Assembly: GCF_020037125.1 (NCBI RefSeq)
Contig: NZ_JAIQDG010000009.1
Location: 213,718 to 277,717 of the forward strand
Direction of reading: 5' to 3'
DNA length: 64,000 nucleotides
From: Myxococcus sp. RHSTA-1-4
GTDB taxonomy: Bacteria; Myxococcota; Myxococcia; Myxococcales; Myxococcaceae
Position 1 is the first letter of the stretch; the number at the start of each line of letters is the position of its first letter. Below, piece after piece: positions 47,501-57,500 of the stretch. The position numbers were made by a program, and so were the translations under genes. Under the pieces are notes generated by a model, which ran no database searches, was not told where the DNA came from, and worked only from the letters and a program-made list of their open reading frames with translations.

Positions 47501-50500
47501 TCCACGCACTGCCCGCCGAGGTCACCGTCACCACCAACGAATACGGGCAGGCCGGTGTCTACATGACGCCCGACCCGAACTTCAGCCGCGTGGCCATCTT
47601 CGCCCCGACGACGCCCGAGCAGCCGCACGCGCAGCTCCTGGGACTCAGCGAGGTGCTGGCGCGGGTGACGGACGGGAATGGCAACCAGGTGCAGGTGGTG
47701 GACTCCTTCCGGGTGACGGCCCTGCCCGAGGCACCGGCGCGGCTGGTGCCCTTTCCGGGCGCGCTGGTGCCCGCGGCTCCCGCGGGGCTGGAATTGGGGC
47801 ACCCGCTCGCGGTGTGGGTGCAGGACCGGTTCGACAACCGCCTGGCGAACCAGCCGGTGACCTGGACGAGCCTCGCGGGCGACAGCCGCTTCTTCGACTA
47901 TGACGGGCTGCCTCCAGACTCCCCGCTGCGCAAGGACCTGAACGTGCGGGTGCTGGACTTCTTCGACCCGCTGCAGGTGCCGAGCGTGATGCGGCTCTCT
48001 TCCACGGAGGGGCAGGTGAAGGTGGACTTCATTCCCGGCTACCAGAGCACCTCGGGCGAGGTGCTGGCCCAGGTGGCGGGGCTCACCCAGACCTTCAGCG
48101 TGCCCACGGAACAGCCGGACTACGTGTTCCGGCCGGTGATTCAGCGGGGTGTGCAGTTCGGTGGCATCCACGGCACGCGGCTGGCCTCGCCGGTGGCGGG
48201 CGTGGTGCTGCGGCGGGTCTCCGGGGGCGGCTGGGTTCCCCTGGAGGGCCCGGGGGGAGACCTCTCCCGCGTCGAGGTGACCATGGAGGTCCGGGACCGG
48301 CTGGGCACGCTGCTGCTGTCGGAGACACGGGTGCCTCGCGACGTGGACACGAGCATGCCCGGGGATGACCGGACGAAGGCCATCTTCTGGCCGACCTACG
48401 TCGTGGAGGACGGCTACCAGTACATCACCTTCCGCGGCCGGGTGGACGAGACGCAGGACTCGCGGCAGGTGTGCTGCGGACAGTCCTTCTACATCGAGGC
48501 GCCCTCAGGCCGGGCGAAGCTCTCCGTGGCGCAGGTGAAGCCGACGCTGGAGAAGGTGGTGCTCGCGGGCGAGCCCGTGCTTGCCGCGGAGACGCGGTAC
48601 CTCGAGCTATCGGTGAGCCACCCGTCGGATGCGCCCCTCTACCTGCGGGTGGTCCAGACGCCGGTTTCGGGGACGGGAGACATCGTCCGCGTCCCGGGCC
48701 CGGACGTGTTCAAGCGGCACCCGTCGGACGCGAGCCTGGTGGAGGTTCCCGCCAGCCTCGGCACGAGCCAGCGTCCGGACGGGACGCTCTCGCTGAGCAG
48801 GACGGACTTCTCCTTCCCGGTGGTGCCGGACACGGTGGGCGGGCTCGTCAGCTTCGAGCTCTACCAGGACCGCGCCGCATACGGCGAGCCGCCCGCGCTG
48901 TCGGCGGTGCGGGTGTCGCGGAAGGTCGAGGTCCTCGCCAGCCCCTCCTTCTACCTCGTGGGTGACGACGGCGAGCGACTGAGCACCGAGGACGACCCGA
49001 CGACCTTCTATGTCGGCCTTCAGCCGTACGCGGACTATCTGGCGGGTCAGGCCCGGCGGTTCCGCGTGGAGCTCTGGCCGCCGCCCACGGACGGCCGGGA
49101 GTACAAGGCCATCCTGAAGGGCGTTACCGGGCAGTGCGGTGTGGAGACCCGGGTGGAGCTCGCGCTGACCCTCGCCAACCAGTACCGGTCCGAGTGGGTG
49201 ACGGCCGTCGCGGGGTATTCCTCGCGAGATGACCTGTTCGGGGAGGCGGCTCCACCCGAGACCGAGCTGCCCGATGATGGCGGCTTCCCCCAGTCGGTGG
49301 TCTCGGGGGATGCGGGTGATGAATGCGCTCGCGACGTCCTTCCCGTTTCCGGCGGAGCGGACGGCGGTGATGGCGGCGTCGGGCCGGCTGGCCAGGATGG
49401 TGGCGCGCTCATGGCGGTTCCGCCGGGAGGCGCGCTACAGGTCGAGGTGCAGGGACTCGGCGAGAAGATCGAGAAGAAGGTCCGGGACATTGGCATCGAC
49501 CTCATCACCAGCAAGTCTGACTTCGATGCGGCCCCGAACCGGGACCCGGCAGCCCCTGGCGTCGTCTGGAATCCCGCACGGCTCTGTGTGCCGGAGTCAG
49601 GGCAGACGGACCCGCCGGCCACCTTCGTCCTGAAGAACACCCAGGGGCTCGAGAACCTGATTACCTGGAGCCTCGATGCGAACGGCACCGGGGTTACCTT
49701 CGTGGGTGGCAACAAGGGCCCCAAGGTCCAACTGTCTCCCGCGACCACTACGGGCCCCTTTCCGGGCCTGCCCGGCAAGGTTGGCCTCGAGATTTCGGTG
49801 GACAAGGCGAAGTCGAGGGCTTCTGCCTCGCCGCTGACCCTCACGGTGAAGAACTACCGGACCATCAAGGTCCGGCCCTTTGCTGTCGTCACGGACTGCG
49901 ATGACGCGGACGAAGTGAGTGAAATCCTGCCACCTGAGTGGCTCGCGAAGGACCTGGCTGCCACCAACAACATCTGGCGCCAGGCCTGTGTCCGGTTCAC
50001 TCGCGTGGACGGTGATGGACCCGCCACGTGTCGAGAAGCTACCGCAGAGCTCGTCGCGGGAGATTACAGCACGAAGCTCGTTCACGAGGTCATGCAACTC
50101 GATACGCTGTCTCAGCCGGATCGGAAGGCCCAGTTCGGCTCGGAATACATGGAGATGTATTACCGGCGTAGGTTCATCTGGACGGGGAATCGATATGTCC
50201 TCGCGGTGGCTCTGCCTCGAGCGGGAATCGCGGTTGCTGCCGGCAACAACGTGCGGATGGACCCCAAGACCCATCGCCAGCTGGATGCGCTCAAACCGCG
50301 CGAGCGTGAGCTGTCCACCGCGCACGAGTATGGTCACCACCTGGGACTCAACAACACGGATGGCACGGTCGAGCCATCCAAAGTGGGCCCCTCCGGCAGG
50401 CCTCCGTACCTGCTTCCCACGACGCCTCCATACGGCGCCGAAGAAACGAAGGAGTATGGCCACGCCATGAACGACAATTCACTGATGTATTTCAAGACCG

Positions 50501-50580
50501 GACCGGAAGCGGGCAGCGTGGATATTTCCGAGGAGGAGGCGGACTTTGTCGACAGGGTCAATCGCTCGAGTTCTCTGTAG
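44575..50580 (+). CDS. Secreted transglutaminase-like/Ig-like protein with C-terminal zinc-peptidase domain (probable toxin)
   Basis: This 2001-residue protein has a signal peptide (GALGLGLAAALTTLSVAVAA). About 1450 residues are paralogous to the N-terminal part of the Rhs protein encoded at 51508. That part holds a helical region, a transglutaminase-like domain (GNDADLASLLIALLRAQ near 311; HIWVEAYLPYADYRG near 405), and Ig-like invasin-type domains (YVVTEDGRPVKGAAVTFF near 926; near 1072). The usual catalytic Cys before the LLIALLRA helix is absent. Instead of an Rhs shell, a Gly/Asp-rich linker (about 1590-1612) leads to a unique tail with HEYGHHLGLNN at 1917-1927 (HExxHxxGxxN) and a Met-turn-like NSLMYF near 1968, as in metzincin peptidases, although the third ligand is Asn rather than His or Asp. 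I read it as a delivery module with a peptidase toxin tail. The start matches the paralogue (M-L/F-D-S-S), which supports this ATG despite a weak ribosome site. It begins 9 bases after the giant gene. Confidence 0.78.
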   Translation: MLDSSPRGALGLGLAAALTTLSVAVAAPVKGAAAPSRVVSSALVMPPGVGADIDLARVREQTRLFEEALSRHRAAEEAVRSTRRPVESLAQARSLVAKNGQTQGERGLATAQVEAVLSELSSEKERGLRHLDGLEASLPDSPHKAIWQERLRRQRELLASREAEARGLGTRATEALRAYDGRMGGLLRFLHSLTGSRPDARLTALQSRLEEWSAPAPQTLGAELTYVRGDVAPGALLSGEVTPAYLAAAGVMPALEDTETGREVELSAELVAKARELGTAKAAHDFVRNGARLEWYFGSLKGATQTLRDLRGNDADLASLLIALLRAQGTPARYVRGTVELRLSALAAAMGLLSPEEASALDASQHGGAPFVVSELLRQRVLQVLAAAAIPFEPVSEGAQVVAVRLAHIWVEAYLPYADYRGVGEGGRQWVPLEPALTGRAKVAATSPVLSALEAMAETPTSLMDAYLAQRSAQSPLEFVRGRIQAWLAAQRPDVTYEQVLRTVSARPEALPFIPGSLPYPVVSVQEELAFLPESAQQRVRLSGADANGPLFDVTLPLHQLTGHIAVLGYKPATAADQELVQSSGGLYLAPASLVDVVPVVRVGGQEVAVGGRAVGLGTQHTWRLELLLPGGAVRQVENRVVAGNFIALGVGAPGNAYVEGEGPEGLDGAAVRFLYGRAAAYASAWTQSEEELARLTQVLPVRPTGNFVFVQNQLQVDSVLGVPRRVEWKGLELDADLRTLTPVELRAGAGRELLRLSGYEGSFLEARVLAQGSGVPTVASTSVLQEAARQGIAILNLTPENQETELPRLSATPEVLRDVRDLLALGRHVRIPATPVVLEDWTGTGFIAHAPATEEAGYFLSGRLSGGQTVVSPGRWPEATLVEQLRQPDAPPAEEDVTKVAEITKVAETDFQQTQAGKLAPRQLRVYVVTEDGRPVKGAAVTFFRHGDAKPGLAAQAETLQAVLSGPGSQVVERVHALPAEVTVTTNEYGQAGVYMTPDPNFSRVAIFAPTTPEQPHAQLLGLSEVLARVTDGNGNQVQVVDSFRVTALPEAPARLVPFPGALVPAAPAGLELGHPLAVWVQDRFDNRLANQPVTWTSLAGDSRFFDYDGLPPDSPLRKDLNVRVLDFFDPLQVPSVMRLSSTEGQVKVDFIPGYQSTSGEVLAQVAGLTQTFSVPTEQPDYVFRPVIQRGVQFGGIHGTRLASPVAGVVLRRVSGGGWVPLEGPGGDLSRVEVTMEVRDRLGTLLLSETRVPRDVDTSMPGDDRTKAIFWPTYVVEDGYQYITFRGRVDETQDSRQVCCGQSFYIEAPSGRAKLSVAQVKPTLEKVVLAGEPVLAAETRYLELSVSHPSDAPLYLRVVQTPVSGTGDIVRVPGPDVFKRHPSDASLVEVPASLGTSQRPDGTLSLSRTDFSFPVVPDTVGGLVSFELYQDRAAYGEPPALSAVRVSRKVEVLASPSFYLVGDDGERLSTEDDPTTFYVGLQPYADYLAGQARRFRVELWPPPTDGREYKAILKGVTGQCGVETRVELALTLANQYRSEWVTAVAGYSSRDDLFGEAAPPETELPDDGGFPQSVVSGDAGDECARDVLPVSGGADGGDGGVGPAGQDGGALMAVPPGGALQVEVQGLGEKIEKKVRDIGIDLITSKSDFDAAPNRDPAAPGVVWNPARLCVPESGQTDPPATFVLKNTQGLENLITWSLDANGTGVTFVGGNKGPKVQLSPATTTGPFPGLPGKVGLEISVDKAKSRASASPLTLTVKNYRTIKVRPFAVVTDCDDADEVSEILPPEWLAKDLAATNNIWRQACVRFTRVDGDGPATCREATAELVAGDYSTKLVHEVMQLDTLSQPDRKAQFGSEYMEMYYRRRFIWTGNRYVLAVALPRAGIAVAAGNNVRMDPKTHRQLDALKPRERELSTAHEYGHHLGLNNTDGTVEPSKVGPSGRPPYLLPTTPPYGAEETKEYGHAMNDNSLMYFKTGPEAGSVDISEEEADFVDRVNRSSSL

Positions 50581-51301
50581 CCTGTTTTTTCTGGCCCTGG
50601 TTGCTGGCGCCTGCAGGCCGGCGGGCTCCGCCAGTCCGCCTCGGCTCCAGGAGGAACTGGACCGCGCCATCCAGGAAGACCAGGACGCGCGGCGAGAGGA
50701 CGGGGCATACGATGAGAGCTTCCAGTCCTTCTTGAAAAAGTACGGTGAGGAGGCGGTTCCGCTCTTCGAGAAGCTGGTGACAGATGCTGCGGAAACCGGC
50801 CGGGCCGACAACGCCCATCAGGTGGTGGCCGCCGTGAAGGGGTTGGTGCAGCTCGAGAAGGAGCGGGCCCGAGGGGTGCTCCAGCGACTTGCCTCCAGCG
50901 ACAAGGCCGCTTTCTCGCTCTCACGAGAGGCCCTGAAGGGACTCGTCGAGCTTGCACCGGAGAACGAAAAGGTGGGCATTCTCGCTTCGAACCTCCGCGA
51001 ACGACGGGATGCGGAGGCGCAGCGATGGCTTGTCGATGATTTGATGACGCTGGGACGCGCCGAGGCTGTTCCCCACCTGAAGGCCCTGCGTCCGGAAGTC
51101 TCTGACGAGAAGACCCTGAGGACCATTGATAGGGCCATCAGCCTCCTGCAGGACCCCAGCGTCTGCACGCTCTATCAGGAAACCTTCCGGGAGCCGACGC
51201 GCAGGTGGGGGTGTGTCTATCGGTGCGCTGGCACGGTGCGCTCCCGGGAGAGAGTCGCGGACGACGCTTGCCCGAAGTCCATTGCCAATCAGGAGCAGTA
51301 A
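50546..51301 (+). CDS. Lipoprotein with HEAT-like helices, candidate immunity protein
   Basis: This 251-residue protein overlaps the preceding toxin-like gene by 35 bases. It starts at TTG (50546) behind a nearly perfect AGGAGGAGG ribosome site at 50531-50539, six bases away; no better start exists. The N-terminus is a lipoprotein signal (VLCSLFFLALVAGAC), with the modified Cys about residue 23 followed by Arg, so retention at the inner membrane by an Asp rule is not indicated. The mature part is acidic and helical with HEAT/ARM-like repetition (EEAVPLFEKLVTDAAE, AVVAAVKGLVQLEKER, ALKGLVELAPENEKV, AEAVPHLKALRPEVSDEKTL), and four Cys lie near the end. Tight coupling to a probable secreted peptidase toxin suggests a membrane-anchored periplasmic immunity protein. 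This is inference from position. Confidence 0.6.
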   Translation: MSTGSIARVLCSLFFLALVAGACRPAGSASPPRLQEELDRAIQEDQDARREDGAYDESFQSFLKKYGEEAVPLFEKLVTDAAETGRADNAHQVVAAVKGLVQLEKERARGVLQRLASSDKAAFSLSREALKGLVELAPENEKVGILASNLRERRDAEAQRWLVDDLMTLGRAEAVPHLKALRPEVSDEKTLRTIDRAISLLQDPSVCTLYQETFREPTRRWGCVYRCAGTVRSRERVADDACPKSIANQEQ

Positions 51302-51330
51302 CGCATCACGAGGGCCGGAGAGAAAGCCGG

Positions 51331-51497
51331 CTCGCCATCTACGCGGTCACCCCAAGGCTTGTCGGTGCTGTCGGTGCCTCACGTTGGCTTGACGCCGCAT
51401 GTGGCGCCCTGGGCAAGCCGGGAGACCTCTCGGAACACAGCGGGTGCCGCTGAAGCCCCGGTCCAGGTCTCCCCGCATCCTCTCTTCCTTCGAATAG
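51331..51497 (+). pseudogene. Decayed copy of the 3' end of the giant gene
   Basis: This noncoding stretch aligns with the last about 155 bases of the giant gene (44410-44565). Shared blocks include TGGCGCCCT, GGACCTCTCGG versus GAGACCTCTCGG, AGGTCTCCCCGC and CCTCTCTTC, then a TAG. In one frame the remnant reads LAIYAV...GALGKPGDLSE, where the giant gene reads LMLYAP...GALMGKTVDLSG; small indels destroy the frame afterwards. Similarity continues through the spacer (CGCG...ATC) into the start codon of the next gene, exactly as at 44566-44590. It is the scar of a duplicated giant-gene end in front of the Rhs gene. Confidence 0.75.
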
Positions 51498-51507
51498 CGC
51501 GCGAATC

Positions 51508-54500
51508 ATGTTCGACTCCTCTTCTGTATACCGGGTGGTCCTCGTCCTCGTCACGCTACTGGCGGCGCGGACCGTGGAGGGCGCCCCTCCGGCGCCAAAG
51601 GGGCCGGAGGCTCCGGCCGTGGCCGCAGCCGCGGACCAGCAGACCGCCGCGCACAGGCGGATGCGGGGCCTCGCCGCGGGCCTCACGCCCCACGGGGCCG
51701 GTGGCGGCCAGCTGCCGGTGGTGGTTGTCACCCCGCCGGCTCCGTCCCCCTTTGACTGGGCCGCGGTGCGCGCCCGCACCGAGGAGTTCAACCGCCGCCG
51801 CCAGCGCCACGAGGAGCAGACCCGGCCTCATGCGCAGGGGACGGACCTCGCCCGGAAGCTGGACGTGGCCGTGGAGCGCGTCGGCGTGCCGCTGGGCTTC
51901 TGGGAGCGCGTCTTCAGCTTCCCCGCCCAGCCCACCGGAGACGAGGCGGCGAGACATCAGGAAGCGGCCTCCGCCCTGAGCGAGGTGGAGCGCCTGCTGG
52001 AGGAGAGCCACCAGGAGTCCCTGCGGCGGATGGCCGCGCTGGAGGCCGCGCTGCCACCGGGAGACACGGAGCTGGCGGGCCGGGTGGGACACCAGCGCGC
52101 GGAGCTCACGGCGCGCGCGGAGCCGACGCTCCAGGCCCTGCGCCAGGTGCGTGAGGCGCTCTCCGAGCCACGCGACTCCCTCTGGAAACGGTACCTGGCC
52201 TACATCGAACGGCGGCTCTACGACGACGCGCCCACCCGGCTCGCGAAGCTGCGCGAGGAACTGCGCGAGTGGGGCGCCTCGCGGCCCGTGCCCGTGCTGG
52301 GCTCGGAGCTGACGTACGTGCGGGGAATGCTGGCGCCGGCCGAGCTGGCCTCCGAGGAAATCGTCCCGGCCTTCCTCGCCGGCCCCCTCAGCCTGCCCGC
52401 GCTGGAGGACACGACGCAGGGACAGGAGGTGGAGCTGTCCGCGGAGGTGGTGGCCCGGGCACGCGAGCTGGGGACCGCGAAGGCGGCCTACGAGTACGTC
52501 AAGAATGAGTTCGACCTGGACTGGTACCACGGCTCGACGAAGGGCTCCACGGAGACGCTGCGTCAGAAGCGCGGCAACGACGCGGACCTGTCGACGCTCC
52601 TCATCGCCCTGCTGAGGGCGCAGGACATCCCCGCCCGCTACGTGCGTGGCACCGTGAAGCTCCCGCTGCCGAAGCTGGCGGACCTGATGGGGCTGCTCAC
52701 CGAGGCGGAGGTGACGGCGCTGTACGGCGCTTCGGGCGCGGCCTTCCAGCTGCCGGCGGCTATCGAGCAGCGCGTCTTTCAGGGGCTCTCCGCGGCGGGC
52801 ATCCCCTTCGAGCCGGTGTCGGGGGGAAACCGGGTGGTGGCGGTGAAGCTCTCCCGCGTCTGGGTGGAGGCCTACCTTCCTTATGCGGACTACCGCGGCG
52901 TCGGAGACGGCGCGGGGGCGCGGCAGTGGGTGGCGCTGGATGCCGCCATTCCGGGCACCGCGAAGTACGCGGCCACGCCCCCGGTGCTGGACGCCCTGGA
53001 GGCCATGGGCGTGGGGCCGGAGTCCTTCACCGATGGCTACCTCTCCCAGAACGGCCCGCTCTCGCCACTCGAGTACTACCGGAGCCGGGTGCGTGACTTC
53101 CTCACCGCGCAGCATCCGGAGACGAGCTACGAGCAGACGCTGCGCACCGTGCAGCGGCGCCGCGAGGAGCTGTCCTTCCTCCCCGGCACGCTGCCCTACG
53201 AGGTGGTGTCGGTGCAGGCGGAGTCCGCCTTCCTGCCGGACTCGGCCCGGCAACGCTTGCGGGTGACGGCCTCGGATGATGCGGGCCTCTTCCTGGACGT
53301 GACGCTGCCCCTGCATCAGGTGGCGGGCCACCGCACCCTCCTCACCTACCGCCCGGCCACGGTGGCCGACGAGCAGGTCGTCCTCCGGTATGGGGGGCTC
53401 TACCAGGCGCCCGCGTCGGTGGTGCGGGTGATGCCGCAGCTGCGGGTGGACGGGAAGCAGAAGGCGCTCGGCACCCGCGCGGTGGGACTGGGCCTGGAGC
53501 ACACGTGGGCGCTGGAGCTGGTGCTGCCGGACGGCTCGAAGCGGCGGATGGAGAACCGCATCATCGCCGGCAACCTGGTGGCCGTGGGCGTGGGGAGCCC
53601 TGGCAACGCGTACTCGCCCGTGTTGCTGGACGTGGACGACATCCAGGACGGCGAAGCGCCCCGCTTCCTCTACGAGCGCGCCGCGGCGTACGTGAATGCG
53701 TGGACGGCCGGGGAGCGCGAACTGGCGAGGTTGCTCCAGGTGGTGCCCATCCACCCCACGGCCAGCGTGGTGCTGGTGCAGAACCAGCTGGAGGTGGAGC
53801 AGACGCTGGGCGTGCCGCAGCGGCTCCTCTGGAAGGGGCTGGAGATGGACGCGGACCTGCGCACCATGACGCCGCTGGAGCTGGTGGCGGGGCGGGGCAG
53901 GGCGCTCTTCCGGATGGCGGGCTACGAGGGCAGCTACCAGGAAGCACACGTGCTGGCGCAAGGCACCGGCGAGGAGGCGGTCTCCGCGGCGACGGTGCTC
54001 CAGCGCGCGCGAGCGCAGGGGGTGGACGTCCTGGACATCACCCCGGCCAATGCCCCGGCGCAGCTGGCCCGGCTCGTCGCCACGCCCGAGGTGCGCCGCG
54101 ACGTGGAGGACCTGGTCTCCCGGGGCTGGGAGGTGCGGATTCCGGAGGTGCCCCTGGAGCTGAGGGACTGGGAGGGGACGGGCTACATCGCCCGCGAGCC
54201 ACTCACGGAGGAAGGTGGCTACTACCTGTCGGGCCGTCTCTCCGGTGGTCAGACGATTGTCTCCCCCGGCGCGTGGCTGGATGACTCGCTGGTGGAGGTG
54301 CTCGAGGGCCCTGACGCCCCTCAGTCCACGGACGACCTCGCCCGCATCGCCCGCATCGTGAAGGTGGCGGCGACGGACCTGCAGCAGGTGGAGGTGGACA
54401 AGCCCGGGACGGTGCCGCTGGCGGTGTACGTCACCGCCGCGGACGGCACCCCCGTCAACGGGGCGCCCGTGACTTTCAGGGTGCACACGCAGAACAACCA

Positions 54501-57500
54501 CGCCGTCCCGCGCTTCGCGACGGTGGAGGCCCCCGGCACGCCGAGTGCCTCCGTGACGGTGAACACGGACAAGCGAGGCCGGGCGCGGGTGCTCGTCATT
54601 CCGGACAAGGACATCCGCAAGTGGGCCATCCAGCTCCCGGTGGCGCCCACCGGGACGAACGCCCACCCGGCCAGCCAGTTCGTGGGCTTCAACGAGGTGA
54701 TGGCCCAGACGACGAGTGGGGAAGTCACCCTCGCGCTGGCGAGCCCCTTCACCGTGCTTGGCATGCCCGGCCCCCTGGCGCGCATCGAGGTCGAGGACCC
54801 GCGGCGGCTGGAACTCGGAGTCAGCGGCGTCGAGACGGGCCGCGCCCTGCGGGCCAGGGCCGTGGACACCCATGGCAATCCCCTGGCCAACGTGGACATG
54901 ACCTGGAGCGGCGCGCCGGGCACGGGGGGCTTCTTCAACCCGGCCGTGGTGCCCCCGGGTCAGATTCAGGTGCTGGGCTCGGCCCACGTCACGCCCACGC
55001 TGATGCAGCCGACCGAGACGCTCGGAGAGGTGCTGGCGGGCTATGTCCCCGGCCCCACCCCAGGCGAGTACACGGCGACGGCCAGCGCGCAGTCACCCGG
55101 AGGGCCGGTCAGCGCCAGCTACATCGTCGAGGCGGGGCTTCCCCCGGCGTCGGAGAACCACAAGCGGTACACCCTCACCGTGGAGACGCTGGGCACCCAC
55201 TTCAACGGCGTCTTCGGCGGAGACTTCCCCGAGCCGCTGGTGGCCCAGGTGCTGAGCGCCCCGGAGAATGGAGGCCCCTGGCAGCCGGTGAAGGGGAATG
55301 AGCCGGACCTCGCGAGTGTGCAGGTGCGCATCCAGGTGGCGTCGGATACCGCCACCCTCTCCGAACAGGTGGCGACGCCGCTGACGGTGGGGGGCGGTCT
55401 CGATGACGACCAGCGCGTGGTGTTCTGGCCGAAGTACCTGGTGCACAACGGGCGGCAGTACGTCCTGGTGCGCGCCTCGGTGGTGGAGCGGACCCCGGAC
55501 GGAGACAGGGCCGCGGCTCTGAGCCCGGCGGCCTTTTCCTACTCGTTCCACTCGGTGGAGTCCGAGGTCCAGGCCGTGGTTGACGCGACCTCCGGGGAGC
55601 CCGTCGCCAGTCCGTGCAATGGCGCGTCCGTGGATGAGGGCTTCGCGCGGGTCCGCGTCTCGAACCCCGCCGGCTATCCCCTCTATGCCCGCTTCATCGA
55701 GCAGCCCGCGGTGCCGGGGGAAGCCCTCCTCGCGGACGGCGCGCTGGCGGGCTCGCCGCGGTTCCCCTCGGATTCGTCGCTCGTCCAGCTTTCGCCGGAG
55801 TCTGGCACCACCTTCACGCTGCCGCTGAGGCCCGGCACCCATGGCGGTGTCATCCGGGTGGAGGTGCACGCGGTGCGCTACAGCCTCGCGCCGTCCGTCA
55901 CGGACGTGGTGAGCAGCGGCGTCATCCGCATCGCTCCGGCGGGGAGCCAGCTGGTGGCCAGCGGCGACACGCTGGGGGCGAAGGTCATCCTCCCGGTGCG
56001 CAACTTCGAGTCGGCGGCGACGCCCGAGGGCTCGGACGTGGTGGCGGCAACGGCCACAGAAAAACCCATCCTGGTGCCGGCGCCGCTGTCGTTCTGTCTG
56101 GATGAAGAGGGCGACGTGTCGGTGACGTCCGGCCCCACGCTCCTCAGCCGGGGGCGGCTGGTGCGCAACGCGGAGGGCGTGCTGGAGGTGCGGGCCGTGG
56201 ACGCCAACGCGCCGCCTCCGGAGAGGGTGGCCGGCTCGGGTGTGCTGCGCCTCCAGGTACCTCCGGGAGACCCCTCTGGCCAGGAGGTGAGAATCGACTT
56301 CGTGTCCGCGGCCAACCCCGACCAGCCGCAAACGCAACGCCTCACGCTGAAGACGACGGTGGACGACGCGGGCGCGCTGCCGGTGGGCCACACCTTCGTG
56401 AAGAACGTCAGCGTGGTGGACGGGCACCTCACCCGGCAGTTCGAGGACCTGCGAGTCCCTGGCCGTGGCGCTCCGCTGGCCTTCACGCGCAGCTACAGCA
56501 ACCAGGGCTTCGAGGCGGGGCCGCTGGGCCGCGGCTGGACGCACGGTTACCGGAGCTTCGTGGTGTTCGACGGCAGCAACGGCGAGTTCCGCTACATGGT
56601 GGTGGGCGGCGAGGGCGGCGGCCAGGTCTTCACGTGCGGCGGCACGGGTGCGTGCACGGCGCAGCGCGGCTACCACGGCACCTTCCGCCGCGAGACGGTG
56701 CCGGTGGGGGGCACGTCGCAGGAGCAGCTCGTCTTCCGGGCTCCTGCGGGAGTCGAGTACCGGTACGGGCAGGTGGACACCTCCGTGAGTCCGCCCCGGC
56801 ACCGGCTGCGCTCGGTGACGGACGCCGCGGGCAACCGCGCGACGCTGGAGTACGGCGGAGCGGACGTGGACGGCGAGGTGACGCGAATCTACGAGGCGGG
56901 AGCCCGCCGCCTGCTGCAATTCGGCTACATGCGCCTGCCCGGGGCGCCGCGTGCGCTGCTGGCCAACGTGGAGCTGATGGAGAACCCGTATGCGCCCGCG
57001 CCGGTGCCCGAGGACGGGACGGCCACCTCGCTGGGAGTGTGCCTGTCGTTCGGCTACGACGTGCGCGCGAACCTGGGCAGCGTGAGGCGCCTGGACGGTG
57101 GGTGTGCCGAGTCGGGGGCGCCCGTCCTGAGGGAAGAGAAGTACGAGTACGTGGACAGCTTCGACGAGCGGCTGCAGAGCAACCTGGCCGCGTACACGGA
57201 CGCGAACGGCAACACGACGCGGTACGAGTGGTACACGCAGGCGGACACGCTGCCGGGAGAGTCGGACTACCTGCGCTTCGGGGACAAGCGCGAGCGGGTG
57301 AAGCGCGTGCTGGAGCCCGAGGGAGCCACCACGGAGTTCGTGTACGCGCTGGAGCCCAACACGCGGCCCCTCTTCGGGCAGCCCGTGCGCACGTATGAGA
57401 CGCGGGTGACGGGGCCGCGCCCCGGCGTGCCGGCGACGGTGTACCGGATGAATCCGTACGGCGCGGCGGTGGAGGTGGAGCGTCCCCTCAGCGGGACACA

